Origin: Hyphomicrobium_A sp965243865
GTDB lineage: Bacteria; Pseudomonadota; Alphaproteobacteria; Rhizobiales; Hyphomicrobiaceae
NCBI RefSeq assembly: GCF_965243865.1
Contig: NZ_OZ251603.1
Coordinates: 1,984,001-2,048,000 of the forward strand
Direction of reading: 5' to 3'
Length of the DNA stretch: 64,000 bases
Positions 1 through 9,425 of the stretch are shown here, in pieces. The translations under genes were made by a program, and so were the position numbers. Position 1 is the stretch's first letter, and each line of letters opens with the position of its first letter. The notes beneath the pieces were generated by a model that saw only the letters and a program-made list of their open reading frames with translations, did not search any database and was not told where the DNA came from.

Positions 1-1627
1 CTGTCAGCGAGATGTCTGAAGTGAACGCCGCCTCGCTCTGCGTCGCGTCCAGCGTCACCTGCCCTTTGCCGAGGCCGTTGTAGAGGCGCACCTCGGCTAG
101 ATCGATGCGTGCCACCTGATCTTTGAGGTCGACGGTCGCCCGCGCCGTATCGATCTTGGTGCGGCCATAGGTGATGTCGACGAGTTGCAGCCGGGCATCC
201 GCATCGACGAGCCCGAGCGCCTTGATGTCGATCGGCTCCGAACTCCACGCGCCGTCGGCGCGCTGCGTATAGCCTTTGACCCGCGGCCCCGGCTGCTGCT
301 GGTTCAGCAGGTCGTCGATCGACTGCGGCTCCTCCGCGGGCGCTGGCGCGTCGAGCGACAGCGGCGTCGGGGCCGGCACGGAGCGCCCCTGACCGGCGGC
401 AGCGCGCAGGTCGGCACCGAGCGGCAGCGCCGCCACGTCGAGTCCGCTGATCCTGAGATCGGCCCCCACGTGCGGGCGCGCACCCTGCCGCTCCTCGAAA
501 CTCACGGCGCCGGCCGCCGCGGTGCGACCGGCCTTCAGGTCGATGTTCGTCAGCTGCACCGTACGGGCCGTCGCATTGAGCACGGCCGAGAACGACACCG
601 CTCCGGCGCCGGCCTCGGGCGAGACCGGCGTGCCCCACCACTGCGCCAGCGCCGACAGTGAAGGCGCATCCGCCTTCAGCGTTCCCCCCGCCTGGTCCCC
701 GCCTATTGTGCCGTCATAGCCGATGGACAGCGGCATGCCTGAAACATCGAGCACCAGCTTGGCCGAACGCCGCGCCGCAAGCTCTGCGGGCGTCGAAAGT
801 GTGCTCTTGAATCTGAAGGTTTCGCCATCTGCGAGGAAATCGCCGCTGCCGACCAGCGGCTGATCGAGCCCCGGCAGCGCAAAGCGCGCGTTGATGCCGT
901 CGAAGCGGCCCCACGCGCCATTGCGCTCGTCGTTGTAGCGCACCGCGCCGTTGATGATTGAAATGTCATCGAGCGACAGCGCCGCCAGCTCGCGTGGCGC
1001 CGCATGAGCCGATGGCGCGATCAGCTCTCGCGCACCGGCCACCCAGCCACCATTCTCGCGGGCGCCGGCAAAGCGAAATGGCATCTCCGCGCCAGCCATA
1101 TCCCAGTTTCTGCGCCCATCGGCATCGACGCGCAGAGAGAACACTGGTTCGTTCAGCACCAGGCGGTCGACGACGATCTCCTGGCGCAGCAGCGGCATCA
1201 GCTTGACACCGACGTCGAAGCTCTCGGCCTTCACCAGCGGCGCTCCGCCCATGCCAGCAGGCGCGGACAGCGACACGCCGTTGAGCCTCAGCCCTAGTGA
1301 CGGGAAGAACGTGAACGAGGCCGGCCCGGCAATCGTCAGATCGCGCCCTGTCTCGGCCTTCACCCGGGAGATGATTTCGCGCCGGATGAGATCGCTGGGC
1401 GGCGACATGACGAGCACGGTCGCACCGAACACGCCGAGCGCTAGCACCGCAACGCCGCCATACAGCAGCACCGAACCGAGCCACGACGAGCGCCGCGGCG
1501 GCGGCGCCGGCGGTCGTCGTTCGCCCTGAAACCCATGCGGCAGGTTGGCGCCGTAGCGCTGATCACCCAGCGTTTGGCGACGCGGCGGTGGCTGCGTTCC
1601 CCTGACCGGCGGCCTCGAGTTGTTCAT
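1..1627 (-). CDS. AsmA-like membrane protein (3' end outside window)
   Basis: The reading frame is open from an ATG at 1627 to the left edge, so the C-terminus is missing and at least 542 residues are present. A basic, proline-rich N-terminus (about 50 residues) is followed by one membrane segment (SVLLYGGVAVLALGVFGATV). Next comes the typical AsmA start, SRVKAETGRDLTIAGPASF, which introduces repeated beta-strand stretches such as FDGINARFALPG and LTNIDLKAGRTAAAGAV. AsmA-family proteins are anchored in the inner membrane, extend into the periplasm and are linked to outer-membrane assembly or lipid transport. It is transcribed away from the PHB depolymerase gene, leaving a 292-bp shared upstream region in which I see no clear motif. 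Family assignment is good; the exact role is unknown. Confidence 0.8.
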   Translation of the reverse strand, partial: MNNSRPPVRGTQPPPRRQTLGDQRYGANLPHGFQGERRPPAPPPRRSSWLGSVLLYGGVAVLALGVFGATVLVMSPPSDLIRREIISRVKAETGRDLTIAGPASFTFFPSLGLRLNGVSLSAPAGMGGAPLVKAESFDVGVKLMPLLRQEIVVDRLVLNEPVFSLRVDADGRRNWDMAGAEMPFRFAGARENGGWVAGARELIAPSAHAAPRELAALSLDDISIINGAVRYNDERNGAWGRFDGINARFALPGLDQPLVGSGDFLADGETFRFKSTLSTPAELAARRSAKLVLDVSGMPLSIGYDGTIGGDQAGGTLKADAPSLSALAQWWGTPVSPEAGAGAVSFSAVLNATARTVQLTNIDLKAGRTAAAGAVSFEERQGARPHVGADLRISGLDVAALPLGADLRAAAGQGRSVPAPTPLSLDAPAPAEEPQSIDDLLNQQQPGPRVKGYTQRADGAWSSEPIDIKALGLVDADARLQLVDITYGRTKIDTARATVDLKDQVARIDLAEVRLYNGLGKGQVTLDATQSEAAFTSDISLT

Positions 1628-1919
1628 GAAAGCCTCGGTTGGCTCCTGTTTTCGCCGATTGATGCCCGAAGCACCTCGGCGCGCGAACCTACAGCAAACG
1701 ACGGAAAATGGCCGATTGTGGTGCACCGCCGAAGCCGCGACACCCGCTCACTTGCTTAATTTCTTGGCAACCATGCCGAATCGGTTGGCAATAAGTGTCC
1801 AGAAGGGAACAGTTTTGCGACCGAAACCCTATATTATCGCCTGTGGCTCTGACAGCCATGTGACGCTGACCACGCGCCGAGATGCGTAAAATGCTGCGGC
1901 GCAGCGGAGGGCACGAAGG

Positions 1920-3227
1920 ATGCACTACTACGCCTACGAACTGGCTCACACGGTCCTCTCGCCGCTCCGCGTCGGCGTGAGCGGGCTGCGTAGCATCCTC
2001 GACATGCCCTTCAATCCCTTCGCCATGACTCCATACGGTCGACACCTCGCGGCCGCTTGCGAGTTCTTCGAAAACGTCACCCGCCGCTATGGTAAGCCCG
2101 ACTTTGGCCTTAAGACGACACGCGTCGGCGGCGTCGAGGTCGACGTGCATGAGCGCATCGTCGCAGCGACGCCCTTCTGCAACCTCGTCCACTTCAAGCG
2201 CGACGAGAACGCGCTGACCGGCATCCGCCACGATCCCAAGGTGCTCATCGTCGCTCCCATGTCGGGCCATTACGCAACGCTTCTGCGCGGCACCGTCAAG
2301 GCGATGCTTCCGGACCACGAGGTCTACATCACCGATTGGTCCGATGCACGCGACATACCGCTCGCCATGGGTCGCTTCGACCTCGACGACTTTATCGACC
2401 ACATCATCCAGTTCACGCGCGTGCTCGGGCCCGACACGCATGTCATGGGTGTTTGTCAGCCAACTGTCGCGGTACTCGCCGCAGTGGCGCACATGGCCTC
2501 CATCGACGATCCGTGCCAGCCGGCATCGATGATCCTCATGGGCGGCCCGATCGACACGCGCCGCAACCCCACCGCTGTCAACAAGCTTGCCGAGAGCCGC
2601 TCGCTCGCCTGGTTCGAGAACAACGTCATCTCTACCGTGCCGCTGCCGCACGCCGGCTTCATGCGCCCCGTCTATCCCGGCTTCATGCAGCTTACCGGCT
2701 TCATGACGATGAACCTCGAGCGCCACATGAATGCGCACGTCGACCTGTTCAAGAACCTCGTCAAAGGCGACTGCGACAGCGTCAAGCAGCACCAGGACTT
2801 CTATGACGAATATCTCGCCGTCATGGACCTCACGGCCGAGTTTTATCTGCAGACCGTCAAGACGGTGTTCCAGGATCACGCACTGCCGGAAGGCACGATG
2901 ACCCACCGCGGCGTGCGCGTCGATTGCTCGGAGATTCGCGACACCGCCCTCATGACCATCGAGGGTGAGCGCGACGACATCACCGGCATCGGCCAGACGC
3001 AGGCAGCTCACGACCTGTGCTCCAACATTCCCGAAGATCTGAAGGTGCACTACATGCAGGAAGGCGTCGGCCACTACGGCGTCTTCAACGGCACGCGCTG
3101 GCGCACCGAGATTCAGCCGCGCATTCGCGAATTCATTCGCGCTGTCGAATACGAGCGCGGCGATCTCCCGAACGGACGCACCGCGCGCCGCATGCATCAC
3201 CCGGCCGTCGCCGTCTCGCCGGTCTGA
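1920..3227 (+). CDS. phaZ: Intracellular polyhydroxybutyrate depolymerase
   Basis: A 435-residue alpha/beta hydrolase of the intracellular PHB depolymerase family, which breaks native storage granules into 3-hydroxybutyrate. The family uses a catalytic cysteine in place of serine. Here it is C179 in the nucleophile elbow GVCQPT, with an Asp in GERDDITG (D352 or D353) and H385 in GVGHYG. This spacing matches the Cys-Asp-His triad known for the Ralstonia enzyme. There is no signal peptide, as expected for a cytoplasmic granule enzyme. The start is the ATG at 1920, preceded by a purine-rich GGAGGGCACGAAGG. It stands alone, with a small secreted-protein gene 19 bp downstream that may be cotranscribed. 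It implies that the organism stores PHB. Confidence 0.93.
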   Translation: MHYYAYELAHTVLSPLRVGVSGLRSILDMPFNPFAMTPYGRHLAAACEFFENVTRRYGKPDFGLKTTRVGGVEVDVHERIVAATPFCNLVHFKRDENALTGIRHDPKVLIVAPMSGHYATLLRGTVKAMLPDHEVYITDWSDARDIPLAMGRFDLDDFIDHIIQFTRVLGPDTHVMGVCQPTVAVLAAVAHMASIDDPCQPASMILMGGPIDTRRNPTAVNKLAESRSLAWFENNVISTVPLPHAGFMRPVYPGFMQLTGFMTMNLERHMNAHVDLFKNLVKGDCDSVKQHQDFYDEYLAVMDLTAEFYLQTVKTVFQDHALPEGTMTHRGVRVDCSEIRDTALMTIEGERDDITGIGQTQAAHDLCSNIPEDLKVHYMQEGVGHYGVFNGTRWRTEIQPRIREFIRAVEYERGDLPNGRTARRMHHPAVAVSPV

Positions 3228-3246
3228 CGATCACCTGGACGAGACT

Positions 3247-3588
3247 ATGATCGGCCGAGCAGCAATCGCCGGAATAATGGCGTCGATCTTCGCCAGCCCG
3301 GCGACTGCCGAGGTCTGGATGGTCAAAAGCCCCAACGTCATCGCCTGCCAGCACAGCCAGACGCTGATCGACCTCGATGCTGCGCCCGCCTCTCATCCCA
3401 AATCCGCAGGCATGCCAGCCGGCTGCATCACCCTCTACTCCGGCGAACGGCTGTTGGAGCAGCCCCGGCTCGCACAAGGCTTCAGCAAGTATCTGAAGGT
3501 GGAGCGCGAGGATGGCGCGATCTGGTTTGTGCGCAACGCCGACGTTGTTTCCGATCCCGGCATCGGCAGCGTCGACGCAGATCGTTGA
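3247..3588 (+). CDS. Small exported protein of unknown function
   Basis: A 113-residue protein with a clear signal peptide (hydrophobic AAIAGIMASIFASPATA, likely cut before EVWMVK). The mature part of about 90 residues has two cysteines (in IACQHS and AGCITLY) that could form a disulfide, and an SH3-like pattern of short strands (YLKVEREDGAIWFVRNADV). I do not recognise the family. It lies 19 bp after phaZ on the same strand, so it may be cotranscribed. Since phaZ acts in the cytoplasm and this protein is exported, a functional link is not obvious. Confidence 0.6.
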   Translation: MIGRAAIAGIMASIFASPATAEVWMVKSPNVIACQHSQTLIDLDAAPASHPKSAGMPAGCITLYSGERLLEQPRLAQGFSKYLKVEREDGAIWFVRNADVVSDPGIGSVDADR

Positions 3589-3685
3589 GCACCTCTAAAA
3601 CAAGTACCCGTCAGTTGAGCCCATGGCTTAGGGCGCGGTTAGCGCCTCTCTGGCAGTCTCCCCACCATAACGGAGGAGACGCCTG

Positions 3686-4060
3686 ATGGGACGTCCGCTG
3701 ATTGCCCTGATCCTGACCACCCTGCTCGTGCCAGTGGCCGCACACGCGGAAGATCTTGAGATCGCCTTCAACGATCACTGCCGAGAATGCCATTCGTTCG
3801 TGAAGGACGACAATCGCATCGGTCCCTCGCTCTATGGCGTCGTCGGCCGCAAGGCGGGAACCGAGCCGGGCTTCAGCTACAGCATGTCGATGAAGGATTC
3901 CGGCATCACCTGGACGCCGACCGTGCTCGATCAATGGATCGCCAATCCAGGAGCCGTCGTCCCCGGCAACGCGATGAGCCCCCCCTTCAACGGCATTTCC
4001 GATCCGGAAACGCGCAAGCGCATCATCGCTTTCCTATCATCGATCTCCCCGCAGCACTGA
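3686..4060 (+). CDS. Soluble class I cytochrome c
   Basis: A 124-residue precursor with a signal peptide (MGRPLIALILTTLLVPVAAHA) followed by a mono-heme cytochrome c domain. The heme motif CRECH is close to the mature N-terminus, and the distal methionine is probably the one in PGNAMSPP. The insert IGPSLYGVVGRKAG is typical of the c2/class I family. A strong ribosome site (GGAGGAG) precedes the ATG at 3686. It is a periplasmic electron carrier. In a methanol oxidiser it could be the cytochrome (cH-type) that takes electrons from cytochrome cL to the oxidase, but the sequence alone cannot distinguish this from another small c-type carrier. It sits next to pqqA, converging on it. Confidence 0.85.
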   Translation: MGRPLIALILTTLLVPVAAHAEDLEIAFNDHCRECHSFVKDDNRIGPSLYGVVGRKAGTEPGFSYSMSMKDSGITWTPTVLDQWIANPGAVVPGNAMSPPFNGISDPETRKRIIAFLSSISPQH

Positions 4061-4112
4061 CCTTCAATCGACGTACGGAGCTACCTACTTACCGTTCGTG
4101 TCGCGCCCAAAC

Positions 4113-4141
4113 AAAAAACGGCGGCCCAGTCGGACCGCCGT
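4113..4141 (-). terminator. Rho-independent terminator of pqqA
   Basis: Read on the minus strand, ACGGCGG at 4141-4135 pairs with CCGCCGT at 4124-4118 around a short loop and is followed directly by a T tract (TTTTTT, 4118-4113). It lies 28 bp after the pqqA stop codon, so it should end a very short transcript. Confidence 0.8.
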
Positions 4142-4168
4142 CGCCGTTCCTCCAGTGCAGAAATCGAC

Positions 4169-4258
4169 TTAGATGATGTCGATCTCGGCCGGCATGTAGG
4201 ACGTGACCTCGAGGCCAACTTCCTGCTCGCGAACGGCCGGCTTGCTCCAAACCTTCAT
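4169..4258 (-). CDS. pqqA: PQQ precursor peptide PqqA
   Basis: A 29-codon gene. The peptide starts MKVWSKPAVREQEVG and ends EVTSYMPAEIDII. It carries the invariant Glu and Tyr in the ExxxY arrangement (E17, Y21) that PqqE crosslinks and that become the PQQ skeleton. PqqA peptides are typically 22-30 residues, and the MKxWxKP start is characteristic. The ATG at 4258 follows a strong AGGAGGA ribosome site, and a terminator follows the stop. No pqqB, C, D or E gene lies next to it: the upstream neighbour is 3'-to-5' polA and the downstream neighbour is a convergent cytochrome gene. So this is an orphan copy, and the PQQ biosynthesis genes must be outside the window. PQQ is the cofactor of the MxaF dehydrogenase encoded at 30-32 kb. 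Confidence 0.93.
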   Translation of the reverse strand: MKVWSKPAVREQEVGLEVTSYMPAEIDII

Positions 4259-4398
4259 CTTGCTTCCTCCTCAAGGGCCCGACGAACTATTCATCAGGCC
4301 TGTGCTGAGTATCTAGGCAACCGCGTCGATACGCGCCAATCGCGTTTTCTTGTGCCAGATATAAGCCGGCCTGATACGGTTATAATGTTGCGTCGGCT

Positions 4399-7389
4399 CT
4401 AGTGCGCTGCTTCCCAGTTATCAGCGGCTTTTGCGTCGACATGGATCGGCACCTTGAGCTTCACCACCGGCAGCGCAGCGCCTTCCATCACCCTCTTCAC
4501 GATTGCGAGAGCGCTCGGCACCTCGGCTTCCGCAACTTCGAACACGAGCTCGTCGTGCACCTGCAAGAGCATCCGCGTCGACCGTAGCCCGGCCTCTGCC
4601 AGTGCCTCCGGCATGCGGATCATCGCACGGCGAATGATGTCGGCAGCCGAGCCCTGGATCGGCGCATTGATCGCCGCGCGCTCTAAGAACCCGCGCATCG
4701 ACGGATTGCGCGTGTTGATTTCGGGGTAATGAATGCGCCGCCCGAAGATCGTCTCCACGAAGCCGCGTTCATGCGCCACGCGCTTGGTCTCGTCCATGTA
4801 CGCGCGAATGCCCGGAAAGCGCTCGAAATAGGTGGCGATGTAGGCCGCCGCCTCGTCGCGCGCGATACCGAGTTGATTGGCCAGCCCGAACGCCGAGATG
4901 CCGTAGATAATGCCGAAGTTGATCGCCTTCGCGCGCCGCCGCACCTCGCTCGGCATCCCCTCGACCGGAACACCGAACATCTCCGATGCCGTCATGGCGT
5001 GAATGTCGAGCCCGTCGTCGAACGCTTTCTTGAGCTGCGGAATATCGGCGATGTGTGCAAGCACGCGCAATTCGATCTGGCTGTAGTCCGCCGAGATCAG
5101 CTTCTTGCCCGGCTCGGCAATGAACGCCGTGCGGATCTCGCGCCCTTCCTTCGTGCGGATCGGGATGTTCTGCAGGTTCGGCTCCGACGAGGCGAGCCGC
5201 CCTGTCGTCGTCGCGCCGAGAGCATAGCTCGTATGAATGCGTCCCGTGCCGCCGTGCACGTAGCTGGGCAGCGCATCCGTATAGGTCGAGCGCAGCTTTG
5301 TGAGCTGCCGCCATTCCAGCATCGTGTTGATCAGCCGGCGCGCGTCTTCGGGCAAATCTTCGTTGGCAGCGAGATCGTCGAGCAGCCCCGCACGCGTCTC
5401 CCACTGTCCGCTCTTGGTCCGCTTGCCGCCCGGAAGCTGCAGCCGGTCGAACAGCAGTTCGCCGAGCTGCCGCGGCGACCCCAGGTTGAACTTGTGCCCG
5501 ACGAGCCCGTTCACCTCTTCTTCAAGCCGCGCCACGCCCTGCGCGAACGTCGAGGACAACCGCGAGAGAATACCGCCATCGACGCGGATTCCCGCCCGCT
5601 CCATCTCCGCGATCACTGGAATGAGCGGCCGCTCCAACGTTTCATAGACGGTTACAACGCGCTCGGCCGCCAGCCGCGGCTTCAGCAGCATCCACAGCCG
5701 CAACGTGACGTCGGCGTCCTCGGCCGCATACTCCGTAGCCTTGTCGAGCGGCGCTTGCGCGAACGTGCGCTCCGACTTTTTCTTCCCCGGCACATGCGCG
5801 ATCACCTGATCGAAGGTGATGCACGTATGCCCCAGGTGCTTCATGGCCAGATCGTCCATGCCGTGCGAGCCGCGCCCCACATCCAGCGCGTACGACATCA
5901 GCATCGTGTCATCGACCGGCGCAACATTGATCCCGTGCTGCGCCAGCACATTGAGGTCGAACTTGATGTTCTGCCCGATCTTCAGGATCGAAGGATCCTC
6001 CAGCAGTGGCTTCAGCAGCCCCAGCGCATCGACCACTGGAATCTGCTGGATGCCGTCATGACTGCCGAAGTCGAACGCATCCGACGCCGCGCGATGGCTG
6101 AGCGGCACGTAGCACGCTTCACCCGGCGCTACCGCCATCGAGAAACCGACGAGCTCCGCCACCATCGGATCGAGCGACGTCGTCTCGGTGTCGAATGCGA
6201 CATGCCCGGCGTCGTACGCTTTGCCGATCCACGCTTCGAGCCGCTCCCGCGTCGTCACGGTTTCGTACTTCGAGCGATCGAATGGCGCCCGCGCCCGCCG
6301 CGCAACCTCTGCCGCGCCCACCGCCGGCGATTCAGCCACCGCCTCCCCGCTGGCTGCGGCCACCGGCCCGGCGCTCGCCTTGCCTCCCTTCGTCGGCACA
6401 GTCGAGCCGACCGACACGGCAACCGGCGCCGGCGCCTCGACGCCCAGCGCCTCGGCGATGCGCCGCGTCAGCGTGTTGAACTCCATCAGCTGCAAGAAAC
6501 CGAGCAGCGCTTCGGGCTCCGGGTCGTGCACGCCCAGCGCATCGGCGCCGATCAGTCCCGGCACATCCTGTTTCAATCGCACCAGCTCGCGCGAGACACG
6601 CGCCTGGTCCGCAAACTCGATCAGCTTCTCGCGCCGCTTCGGCTGCTTGATCTCGCCTGCGCGCTCCAGCAGGGAATCGAGGTCGCCATATTCGTTGATC
6701 AGCTCCGCCGCCGTCTTGATGCCGATCCCCGGCACCCCCGGCACGTTGTCCGTCGAATCGCCGGCCAGCGACTGCACGTCGACGACCTTTTCCGGCGGCA
6801 CACCGAACTTCTCCATCACCTCTTCGCGGCCGAGCTTCTTCGCCTTCATGGCGTCGAACATCACGACGCCCGGCTGCACCAGCTGCATCAGGTCTTTGTC
6901 GGAGGAAACGATCGTCACATCGCCGCCCGCCGCGACGACTTCTCGCGTGTACGTGGCGATCAGATCGTCGGCCTCGTAGCCTTCCAGTTCCAGGCACGCG
7001 ACATTGAAGGCCTTCACCGCATCGCGGATGAGCGGAAACTGCGGTATCAGCTCATCCGGCGGCGGCGGCCGGTTCGCCTTGTATTGGTCATAGATCGCGT
7101 TGCGATAGTTCTCGCGCGAGGCATCGAAGATCACCGCAAGATGCGTCGGCGCCTCAGAGGCCTTGGTCTCGCGCAGCAGCTTCCATAGCATCGCGCAGAA
7201 TCCGTGCACCGCCCCGACTGGCAGCCCATCCGAGGGGCGCGTCAGTGGCGGCAAGGCATGGAAGGCGCGGAAGATGTAGCCCGATCCGTCGATCAGATAG
7301 ACATGGCTGCCCTTGATGATGGGCGTCGCCTCTCCATCGGGCACGGTCGACGTCGAAGCCGTTTTGGCTTTGCTCTTGGTATCGCTCAT
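4399..7389 (-). CDS. polA: DNA polymerase I
   Basis: A 996-residue three-domain repair and replication polymerase. Residues about 25-310 are the 5'-3' nuclease (YLIDGSGYIFRAFHAL, and the metal-binding acidic cluster in EGYEADDLI and AGDSTDNVPGVPGIG). Residues about 370-570 are the 3'-5' proofreading exonuclease, with the catalytic DTE motif intact (D400, E402), so proofreading should be active. The C-terminal polymerase domain has motif A (DYSQIELR), motif B (RRAKAINFGIIYG) and motif C (VHDELVF, H945). I chose the ATG at 7389 (MSDTKSK), since the 50 residues upstream in frame look non-coding. A low-complexity Ala/Pro-rich linker of about 50 residues separates the nuclease and exonuclease domains. 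Confidence 0.96.
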   Translation of the reverse strand: MSDTKSKAKTASTSTVPDGEATPIIKGSHVYLIDGSGYIFRAFHALPPLTRPSDGLPVGAVHGFCAMLWKLLRETKASEAPTHLAVIFDASRENYRNAIYDQYKANRPPPPDELIPQFPLIRDAVKAFNVACLELEGYEADDLIATYTREVVAAGGDVTIVSSDKDLMQLVQPGVVMFDAMKAKKLGREEVMEKFGVPPEKVVDVQSLAGDSTDNVPGVPGIGIKTAAELINEYGDLDSLLERAGEIKQPKRREKLIEFADQARVSRELVRLKQDVPGLIGADALGVHDPEPEALLGFLQLMEFNTLTRRIAEALGVEAPAPVAVSVGSTVPTKGGKASAGPVAAASGEAVAESPAVGAAEVARRARAPFDRSKYETVTTRERLEAWIGKAYDAGHVAFDTETTSLDPMVAELVGFSMAVAPGEACYVPLSHRAASDAFDFGSHDGIQQIPVVDALGLLKPLLEDPSILKIGQNIKFDLNVLAQHGINVAPVDDTMLMSYALDVGRGSHGMDDLAMKHLGHTCITFDQVIAHVPGKKKSERTFAQAPLDKATEYAAEDADVTLRLWMLLKPRLAAERVVTVYETLERPLIPVIAEMERAGIRVDGGILSRLSSTFAQGVARLEEEVNGLVGHKFNLGSPRQLGELLFDRLQLPGGKRTKSGQWETRAGLLDDLAANEDLPEDARRLINTMLEWRQLTKLRSTYTDALPSYVHGGTGRIHTSYALGATTTGRLASSEPNLQNIPIRTKEGREIRTAFIAEPGKKLISADYSQIELRVLAHIADIPQLKKAFDDGLDIHAMTASEMFGVPVEGMPSEVRRRAKAINFGIIYGISAFGLANQLGIARDEAAAYIATYFERFPGIRAYMDETKRVAHERGFVETIFGRRIHYPEINTRNPSMRGFLERAAINAPIQGSAADIIRRAMIRMPEALAEAGLRSTRMLLQVHDELVFEVAEAEVPSALAIVKRVMEGAALPVVKLKVPIHVDAKAADNWEAAH

Positions 7390-7579
7390 AGATTGGGTTC
7401 TGGGTCCTGCCTGAAGCCGGACTATAGGGGCTCGGGACCGGCCGGTCAGCACGCCGGCATCAGTCATATGGGGATTGAGACACCAGGATAAAGCGCTTCC
7501 GCGCGGGCCCGGGCATCGCCGCGATACCTCGCGCCGCATTTGCCCGAAGCGGATGAATAGGCTATCTAGGCGCCCTCAA

Positions 7580-7656
<77 letters not shown>

Positions 7657-7903
7657 ACCGGCCTTTGGGCCGGAGCGTTCAGCGAACGGCGCCTGAGGCG
7701 TGTCGCGAGATCGAGCCCCCAGTCGAACATCCCCTAGTGCAGGCGCATGTCCGCTGCTCAGCGCGCCCACCCGGACCAGCAGTCTATCGTCTCAAGTTAG
7801 CTGGAATTTTAGCAGGCTCTCGGCACTCCGCGAGGAGCTACAGTCCTACGCGAAAGTAATATAGAGGTGATGCGGTCTTCCTTTGTTGGAGCCGCCCTGC
7901 GAC

Positions 7904-8947
7904 ATGCCGAGGTTTCGATTTGCACCGTCCGGGATTGGGATGGCCCAGCGCGTCCGCGAGTTCGAGTGGGGCTCGACCGCTCTGGGAGACGTCGATTCCT
8001 GGCCGCCAGAACTGAAGGCGGCCGTTGGGTATCTGCTCGAGTGCAAGTTCCCGAGCGCGATCGTCTGGGGCCCCGCCCTGACGACAATTTACAATGACTC
8101 CTTTCTGTCCATCCTCGGCGAAAAGAAAAATACACTCGGCAAATCGTTCGCCGACATCTGGCAGGAGGCTTGGCCGGAAATCAGCTTGATGGTCGAGCAG
8201 GCGTATTCGGGGGAAGCAGTCTTCGTCGAGAATTTCCCTCTCGTAATTGATCGCCATGATCGGCCGGAACAAGCCTACTTCACGTTCTGCTATTCGCCAT
8301 TGCGCATGGCGGACGGTTCGATTGGCGGGATGATGGATACCGTCGTCGAGACCACCGAGACGATGAACGCTCGTGCACATAGCGAGCGGCTTAGCGAGGA
8401 ACTCACCCACCGGCTGAAGAACACCATTGCAGTTGTTCAATCCATCGCCCGGCAGACACTGAGATCTGCGATCGATCGAGAATTGATGGACGCATTCGAA
8501 AACCGACTTAGCGCCCTCAGTGTGGCACACGATGCCTTGACGAAAGAGGGCTGGGTCAACGCCTCCGTGAAATCGATTGCCGAAGCGGCCCTCTCTCTCA
8601 TCTCAGACCGTAAGCAGATTGATCTCGAAGCCTGTGATGTCGAAGTAGGACCCAAGGCGGCGCTGACCTTGTCCCTCTTGCTGCATGAGCTGGCGACGAA
8701 CGCCGACAAGTACGGAGCGCTATCGAACGATGCTGGCCGCGTGCGTGTCCGCTTCGAAGTTCGCGATGGCTCGCTTGTATTGAACTGGGAAGAACATGGC
8801 GGACCACCTGTCGAACAGCCGACGCGCCGCGGGTTTGGCTCGCGCATCATAAACTTGGGCTTGGGTGGAAAGGTCGATTACGAATTTCGCCCTTCAGGGC
8901 TCGTGCTCCAAGCGGAGGCCCCGTTGTCAGAACTTCAACGGCCCTGA
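7904..8947 (+). CDS. HWE-family sensor histidine kinase with PAS domain
   Basis: The first ~150 residues form a PAS-like sensor (WGPALTTIYNDSFLSILG, and a PAC-like end FCYSPLRMADGSIGG). The kinase core has the H-box ELTHRLKNTIAVVQSIARQT with the phosphoacceptor His, an N-box HELATNADKYGAL, and the W-x-E signature (NWEEHGGPP) that defines the HWE subfamily abundant in Rhizobiales. There is no membrane segment, so it is cytoplasmic. No response regulator is adjacent, so it is an orphan kinase; relatives often act in general-stress phosphorelays. The start is uncertain: ATG 7904, ATG 7940 (preceded by GGGATTGGG) or TTG 7883 are all possible, and none changes the domains. Confidence 0.85.
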   Translation: MPRFRFAPSGIGMAQRVREFEWGSTALGDVDSWPPELKAAVGYLLECKFPSAIVWGPALTTIYNDSFLSILGEKKNTLGKSFADIWQEAWPEISLMVEQAYSGEAVFVENFPLVIDRHDRPEQAYFTFCYSPLRMADGSIGGMMDTVVETTETMNARAHSERLSEELTHRLKNTIAVVQSIARQTLRSAIDRELMDAFENRLSALSVAHDALTKEGWVNASVKSIAEAALSLISDRKQIDLEACDVEVGPKAALTLSLLLHELATNADKYGALSNDAGRVRVRFEVRDGSLVLNWEEHGGPPVEQPTRRGFGSRIINLGLGGKVDYEFRPSGLVLQAEAPLSELQRP

Positions 8948-9035
8948 TCTCCCGCTGCGCCTCGCACACCGTTCTCTTTGCCTAACGCGCCCTCGCGGAC
9001 CATCGACCTGCCACGCTGGCGGCCATCAACTTTAC

Positions 9036-9052
9036 TGTTGAATAATTCAACA
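9036..9052. promoter_or_regulatory. Probable ArsR operator
   Basis: TGTTGAATAATTCAACA is a perfect inverted repeat (8-bp arms, one central base) 19 bp before the arsR ATG. Its position and its TTGAA/TTCAA half-sites fit an autoregulated ArsR-family operator. It sits in an AT-rich patch unlike the surrounding DNA. Confidence 0.75.
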
Positions 9053-9071
9053 ATCCTTGTATTCATGACCT

Positions 9072-9425
9072 ATGAACATGAAGCAAGCCGTCACATCGCT
9101 GTCAGCGCTCGCCCACGAGCAACGCCTTGATATTTTCCGCCGCCTCGTACGTCAGGGCCCGAACGGGCTTGCAGCCTACGAGATCGCGGAAGCCATCGGC
9201 GCGACGCCGACAGCAACCTCGTTCCACCTGAAGGAGTTGGATCGCTCCGGTCTGCTCCACGCCAGTCGGCACGGCCGATACGTGCGCTATGCGGTCAACG
9301 TCGAAGGCATGCGCAAGCTGCTCGAATATCTGACCGAGGACTGTTGTCAGGGTCACCCCGAGCTGTGCGGCACGACATTCAAAAAATCAAAGTCACTCTG
9401 TTCGAGTAAGGGAGGCAAATCATGA
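9072..9425 (+). CDS. arsR: ArsR-family arsenic-responsive repressor
   Basis: A 117-residue winged-helix repressor. The recognition region is EIAEAIGATPTATSFHLKELDRSGLL and the wing is ASRHGRYVRYAVN. Arsenite probably binds the C-terminal cysteines: C110/C111-like CCQGHPELC, plus one further Cys near the end (SLCSSK). The classic ELCVCDL site of helix 3 is absent, so this is the type that senses with C-terminal cysteines. It is the first gene of the ars operon and overlaps arsC by 4 bp (ATGA). No clear ribosome site precedes the ATG, so a very short leader is possible. Confidence 0.9.
   Translation: MNMKQAVTSLSALAHEQRLDIFRRLVRQGPNGLAAYEIAEAIGATPTATSFHLKELDRSGLLHASRHGRYVRYAVNVEGMRKLLEYLTEDCCQGHPELCGTTFKKSKSLCSSKGGKS

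Noticed and set aside
1689..3200. A 503-codon open frame antisense to phaZ
   Set aside because: No recognisable domain, no ribosome site, and the plus strand encodes a PHB depolymerase with its full catalytic triad.
4729..7188. An 819-codon open frame antisense to polA
   Set aside because: It is a shadow of the polA reading frame in high-GC DNA. The translation is a His/Arg-rich string with no domain, and polA itself is unmistakable.
7838..8530. A 230-codon minus-strand frame over the sensor kinase
   Set aside because: The plus-strand kinase has all HWE motifs; the minus frame has none.
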